This document shows, piece by piece, positions 41,769 to 45,154 of a stretch of DNA of 45,154 nucleotides. The notes beneath the pieces are model-generated. The model ran no database searches, had not been told where the DNA came from, and saw only the letters and a list, made by a program, of their open reading frames with translations. Source of the stretch: Bdellovibrionales bacterium. GTDB taxonomy: Bacteria > Bdellovibrionota_C > UBA2361 > SZUA-149 > JAGRAN01. The stretch is taken from assembly GCA_020434585.1 (NCBI GenBank), contig JAGRAN010000037.1, positions 1-45,154 on the forward strand. Reading direction: 5' to 3'. Numbering within the stretch: position 1 is the stretch's first letter; the number at the start of each line of letters is the position of its first letter. The position numbers and the translations under genes are program-made.

Positions 41769-42269
41769 ATGCTTGGCGTAAACTGGACAGAATATTTTCA
41801 TCCAACTTGGGCAATTCAGCTCGAGCATCCGCTGCAGTGGGGAGTAAGCAGCCAAGCCGCCGACGGCAGCGAATTTCTTTTGCTCGCCGCCCCTCAAGAC
41901 GACAATGGATGTCAGCCGCATATTGTAATTCGGCGTATCGTGCAAACCTCGGATGCTATTTTAAACTTAGACTGCTACATCGACGATTTAGTTCCTAGCT
42001 TGATGGGAAGCGAAGTCGGCTTCAGCTTTCTTGAGCGCGGAGAGTTCACTCACCGCAATGGCAATCGGTGTGTTTATCTGGAGTACGGCAGCGAGCCTGA
42101 AGGAGTCTGTCTGAAAACTAGAACCTGTTTTGTAACACTAAACAGCTCAAGTACGTTTGTGTTTTCCTGCTCCGCTTCGTCCCCTGCGTGGAATCGCTAT
42201 ACTGATCTATTCAATCATATCGTATTATCGAGCAGTGATAAGTCAGATCTTAATTTACTAAGCTTTTAA
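41769..42269 (+). CDS. Hypothetical protein upstream of a Ycf46-like ATPase
   Basis: A 166-residue protein without signal peptide. It opens with WTEYFHPTWAIQLEHPLQW, followed by FLLLAAPQDDN, IVIRRIVQTS, the loop VYLEYGSEPEGVCLKTRTCFV and TFVFSCSASSPAWNRY with a final helix. The course from a PsbP/DcrB-like opening (W-x-I-x-x-P-x-x-W) to the S-x-S-x-x-x-x-x-x-x-Y ending recalls PsbP-like proteins, but this is only a resemblance. It ends 7 bases before the AAA ATPase gene, so the two are probably cotranscribed. Confidence 0.55.
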   Translation: MLGVNWTEYFHPTWAIQLEHPLQWGVSSQAADGSEFLLLAAPQDDNGCQPHIVIRRIVQTSDAILNLDCYIDDLVPSLMGSEVGFSFLERGEFTHRNGNRCVYLEYGSEPEGVCLKTRTCFVTLNSSSTFVFSCSASSPAWNRYTDLFNHIVLSSSDKSDLNLLSF

Positions 42270-42276
42270 TACCCGT

Positions 42277-43752
42277 ATGAACGACTCACACGACCTAGAA
42301 GTAGCGCTGCGCTCTCACACACCACTCATAGTCATTAACTCGCACGAAGAACGCCGCGTCGAGAAGATGCTGCAGGACAATATATTGCGCCTAGGCAAGC
42401 CGATATATAAATGGACAATTACTGACGGGTTGAAGCGCCTTGACCTTCACGACAACATCTCTCCAAAATTAAACGACGCTACAGCAGTCCTTAATCATAT
42501 CCGGGAAGCAAAGAAGGCCGGCTGCTATATGCTTGTCGACTTCCACCCGTATCTTGACCATCCGCTGCGAATTAGACTGCTAAAAGAAATTGTATTGGCT
42601 AACCTTGGAACTCCGCACACGATCATTCTGCTTAGCAGCCAGATCGAAGTGCCTGGCGAGCTGGCTCAAATGGCAATGCAGTTTGAGCTAGCTCTTCCCT
42701 CACGAAGTGAAATCGAAAGAATGGTGTCGGAAGTTGCTCAGGAATGGATGAAGCAGACTGACGCTCAAGTCAAAACTGATAAGCAGGCTTTCGATTTGCT
42801 GATCAGAAATCTAACCGGACTTTCGCTATCTGAGGCGCGAAGATTGGCACGCACGGCCGTGTTTGATGACGGAGCAATCACTGCCGAAGACGCTGCTGAA
42901 GTGATGAAGGCTAAGTACGACTTGCTTAATCGCGACAGCGTGTTGATGTTTGAATATGATACTGCGTCGTTTTCTGAAGTCGCAGGATTCGCCAACCTAA
43001 AACAATGGCTTGAGCATCGGCAGGTCGCTCTTAGTTCCGACAACGCAGCACTGAAATTAGACAAGCCTAAAGGTATTCTACTTCTTGGCGTTCAGGGCTG
43101 CGGCAAAAGCCTTGCTGCAAAGGCCGTCGCAGGCACTTGGGGGATTCCGCTTTTACGATTCGACTTCGGCGCAATTTACCAGAAATTCATCGGCGAAACT
43201 GAAAAGAACCTGCGCGCCGCGCTCAAAAGCGCAGAATTAATGGCTCCGTGCGTGCTCTGGTTAGATGAACTTGAAAAAGGATTATCGACCGGAGACGTAG
43301 ATGGTGGAACTTCCCGGCGCATTCTTGGCGCACTGCTGACTTGGATGGCAGAAAAGGAAGAGCCAGTATTCATAGTTGCAACGGCGAATGACATTAGCGC
43401 GCTTCCACCGGAACTCGTCCGAAAAGGACGCTTTGACGAAATTTTCTTCGTCGATTTGCCTAATGATGAAGTTCGAAGAAGCATTTTTGAGATTCACCTC
43501 AACAAACGAGAACTAAGTGTCGGAGAGTTTGACTGCAATAAGCTTGCCTCTTCCTGCTCTGGCTTTTCCGGAGCTGAAATCGAGCAATCCATCGTATCTG
43601 CAATATACTCGTGCTTAGCCCGCAACGAGCAGCCCAACACCCAAGCGGTCCTTGACGAACTCCAAAAGACTCGACCGCTGTCAGTAGTGATGTCTGAGAA
43701 AATCGACGAACTTCGCCACTGGGCCGACGGTCGGACCGTTAAAGCTGATTAA
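42277..43752 (+). CDS. Ycf46-like AAA ATPase
   Basis: A 491-residue AAA protein of the plastid/cyanobacterial Ycf46 type. The N-terminal half (about 1-230) is the Ycf46 domain, starting LEVALRSHTPLIVINSHEERR. The AAA module has Walker A GVQGCGKS at 271-278 (Lys277), Walker B CVLWLDELEK (Asp330, Glu331), sensor-1 FIVATANDI and arginine-finger region PPELVRKGRFDEIFFVDLP. The helical lid ends with SGFSGAEIEQSIVSAIY. Function in this group is not well known; it may remodel protein complexes. Cotranscribed with the gene before it. Confidence 0.88.
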   Translation: MNDSHDLEVALRSHTPLIVINSHEERRVEKMLQDNILRLGKPIYKWTITDGLKRLDLHDNISPKLNDATAVLNHIREAKKAGCYMLVDFHPYLDHPLRIRLLKEIVLANLGTPHTIILLSSQIEVPGELAQMAMQFELALPSRSEIERMVSEVAQEWMKQTDAQVKTDKQAFDLLIRNLTGLSLSEARRLARTAVFDDGAITAEDAAEVMKAKYDLLNRDSVLMFEYDTASFSEVAGFANLKQWLEHRQVALSSDNAALKLDKPKGILLLGVQGCGKSLAAKAVAGTWGIPLLRFDFGAIYQKFIGETEKNLRAALKSAELMAPCVLWLDELEKGLSTGDVDGGTSRRILGALLTWMAEKEEPVFIVATANDISALPPELVRKGRFDEIFFVDLPNDEVRRSIFEIHLNKRELSVGEFDCNKLASSCSGFSGAEIEQSIVSAIYSCLARNEQPNTQAVLDELQKTRPLSVVMSEKIDELRHWADGRTVKAD

Positions 43753-43838
43753 ACTCATACATGCAGTAGCAGCGTTTTCTCATGAGCGCTTTTATGCTAC
43801 TCATATTCCGTCACGCGAAACTTAATTGGTAAAAACTC

Positions 43839-44219
43839 GTGAACAAGTGGATCACAATCGGTGCCGTTCTTCTTGCGCTTGGGGTAGCCGCTGGAGCTTT
43901 CGGTGCACACGCACTAGCGAAGCGATTGGACGAATACCACCTCGATGTCTACCACAAAGCCGCCCTTTACCACTTCATTCATGCAATCGGCATTTTGCTT
44001 GTAGCTTCACTAAGCGCGGGAGGCAGCATTCCTGTTCCATCAGCAGAAAAGATTTGCGCGCTGCTTTTTGTTAGCATTGTTGTTTTCTCAGGCTCACTTT
44101 ACGCACTTGCAATAACCGACGTTAGATGGCTTGGCGCAATCACCCCTATCGGCGGCACCGGCTTTATCGCAGCCTGGCTCTGGCTGGCGTACTGCAGCTG
44201 GAAACACGCTTCGGTGTGA
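43839..44219 (+). CDS. DUF423 family small membrane protein (YgdD-like)
   Basis: A 126-residue protein with about four membrane spans. The family signature is plain: N-terminal AVLLALGVAAGAFGAHALAK, then YHKAALYHFIHAIGILLVA, GSLYALAITDVRWLGAITPIGG and the last span FIAAWLWLAYCSW. Role unknown. The start is GTG 43839; no ATG fits, and the family begins here. The next gene follows 7 bases after the stop. Confidence 0.88.
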   Translation: MNKWITIGAVLLALGVAAGAFGAHALAKRLDEYHLDVYHKAALYHFIHAIGILLVASLSAGGSIPVPSAEKICALLFVSIVVFSGSLYALAITDVRWLGAITPIGGTGFIAAWLWLAYCSWKHASV

Positions 44220-44226
44220 ATTTGAA

Positions 44227-45154
44227 ATGGAGCGGCAGTTAGTGCAAAGGATAGCGCGACGCTCTTTTAAGACAGTTTTCATTTTGCTGCTGACGGCCTT
44301 GCTCATCCACGGTTCAGCCGCCGCCGATGATACCGAAGACCTGAAGCTGGCTATGGCGAGACTTGAAGCCAATATCAGCCGATGCAGACCCCAAGGTGTT
44401 CAGATTTGGTTCAAACGTTTGAAGCTGCTCTCCAGCAGTGAGTTGCATGGCGAGCGCGTAATGCTTCTAATTGAGCGTTATCAGCCGCGGGTTCAAGCGG
44501 TCGAGAATGACGATCAAAAGATATCCCGAATGCTGGCAACGCTTGACCTAGTCTCATTGAGAAAGCAGCTGGCTGACTCGTGCGACCTGATAAAACAGCG
44601 AACTGCTCTCACGTCTTTAGAAAACTCTTTTCGCTCACTCGACCTCTCCGAGAATTGCGTAAGCAGTCCCCGAGTGACATCAATCCGCGATTTAATTAAA
44701 ACTGGCCGAAAAACAATTGAGGCGGCGGAAGAACATCAACGCGAATTGGAGGCGTTGCTCGCCAAATACAAAACAGATTGGGAAAAGACAATTAATGACG
44801 CCAGAAATATGGTGGCTGATCCTTCAGTCGTCAAGCAGCTTCAGGCTAATCAAATGATTAAGTCATTGGACGATATTTCAGTTTCTGCCCAGTCTCGCTC
44901 CTCTGACTTTAATGCGGAATGCGCCAAAGAATCTCCGCTAATGCCATACGAGAAATCGGCGCGCGAACTGCGGACAAAATTGGCTGCCCTGACTTTCGAC
45001 CGTAATAAACCCGACACGAAAGACTCCGAACCTCCGGCGGAGGTTAGCGTGCCCAGCGTAGTGTCTCTTTCTCTTGAAGAAGCCAAGCGCGTTCTTACGC
45101 GAGCAGGACTAAACGCCGAACTGCGGGGAGGAGAAGCCGCACCAGAGGACGCAA
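44227..45154 (+). CDS. Secreted coiled-coil protein with a C-terminal PASTA-like domain (runs off the right edge)
   Basis: The frame from ATG 44227 stays open for 309 residues to the window end. A signal peptide (SFKTVFILLLTALLIHGSAAA) ends near residue 33. The mature part is helical and charged, with cysteines at spaced positions and a strong coiled coil (KTIEAAEEHQRELEALLAKYK). Near the edge PSVVSLSLEEAKRVLTRAGL with the following NAELRGG matches the PASTA domain pattern found in cell-wall-sensing proteins. The start is 7 bases after the DUF423 stop. The protein is incomplete, so further PASTA repeats may follow. Confidence 0.65.
   Translation, partial: MERQLVQRIARRSFKTVFILLLTALLIHGSAAADDTEDLKLAMARLEANISRCRPQGVQIWFKRLKLLSSSELHGERVMLLIERYQPRVQAVENDDQKISRMLATLDLVSLRKQLADSCDLIKQRTALTSLENSFRSLDLSENCVSSPRVTSIRDLIKTGRKTIEAAEEHQRELEALLAKYKTDWEKTINDARNMVADPSVVKQLQANQMIKSLDDISVSAQSRSSDFNAECAKESPLMPYEKSARELRTKLAALTFDRNKPDTKDSEPPAEVSVPSVVSLSLEEAKRVLTRAGLNAELRGGEAAPEDA

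Overview
The window looks like chromosomal DNA of a Gram-negative, aerobic heterotrophic bacterium. Evidence for an outer membrane is a FadL-type fatty-acid channel at 30511-31869 and several secreted or periplasmic proteins. Housekeeping and metabolic genes sit close together on both strands with small overlaps. I cannot place the lineage below 'Gram-negative bacterium', although the gene mix (Thermus-type isocitrate dehydrogenase, degenerate HDOD proteins, a large metzincin with calcium-repeat and FnIII modules, TraB-family protein) would suit a poorly sampled deltaproteobacterial or Bdellovibrio-like phylum. Most genes have moderate base composition: 27 of 60 bases are G or C at 15061-15120 inside icd, and 25 of 60 at 42901-42960.

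Layout. 1-647 is the 5' part of sufB. 2794-9004 holds an acyltransferase-like membrane protein, a TraB/Tiki-family protein, Sua5 (tRNA t6A), an arginase-superfamily hydrolase and a CCA/poly(A) nucleotidyltransferase. 9008-10206 holds a small secreted protein, YhbY and an unknown. 14534-20209 holds isocitrate dehydrogenase, a small conserved protein and a giant secreted metalloprotease. 20345-31869 holds two degenerate HDOD paralogs, a YeiH exporter, a CBM9-like protein, a J-domain membrane protein, a sulfurtransferase-SufE-CinA run, a PQQ sugar-dehydrogenase-like protein and FadL. 30511-35339 is a fatty-acid module (FadL, FadD, SDR-type 2,4-dienoyl-CoA reductase, hotdog thioesterase-like protein). 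35336-45154 holds a Nudix hydrolase, an aminotransferase, a ROK kinase, YjbQ, an NfeD/SPFH membrane operon with a possible 20-residue membrane peptide, a Ycf46-like AAA ATPase, a DUF423 protein and the start of a secreted coiled-coil/PASTA protein.

The most striking feature is a set of five GC-rich genes that do not match their surroundings: an ELFV-dehydrogenase-like gene (1317-2741), a cysteine-rich unknown (10509-11213), two mutually related GNAT acetyltransferases (11543-12148 and 12846-13553) and a degenerate DHH-like protein (37341-38378). Samples give 41/60, 38/60 and 42/60 G+C in three of them. Each is a single gene in an intergenic space that leaves its neighbours intact. Each has a strong Shine-Dalgarno sequence 5-9 bases from the start, most end in a long inverted repeat, and each is preceded by a long, structured non-coding leader. 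Four of the five leaders carry an extra AGGAGG-like motif with no obvious standard (ATG/GTG) start after it, usually facing a complementary CCTCC or TCCTT. This looks like parallel acquisition from one type of donor, or one dispersed family of expression units, and is the best candidate here for something undescribed.

I see no rRNA, convincing tRNA, CRISPR array, insertion sequence, integrase or att-like repeat in the window.
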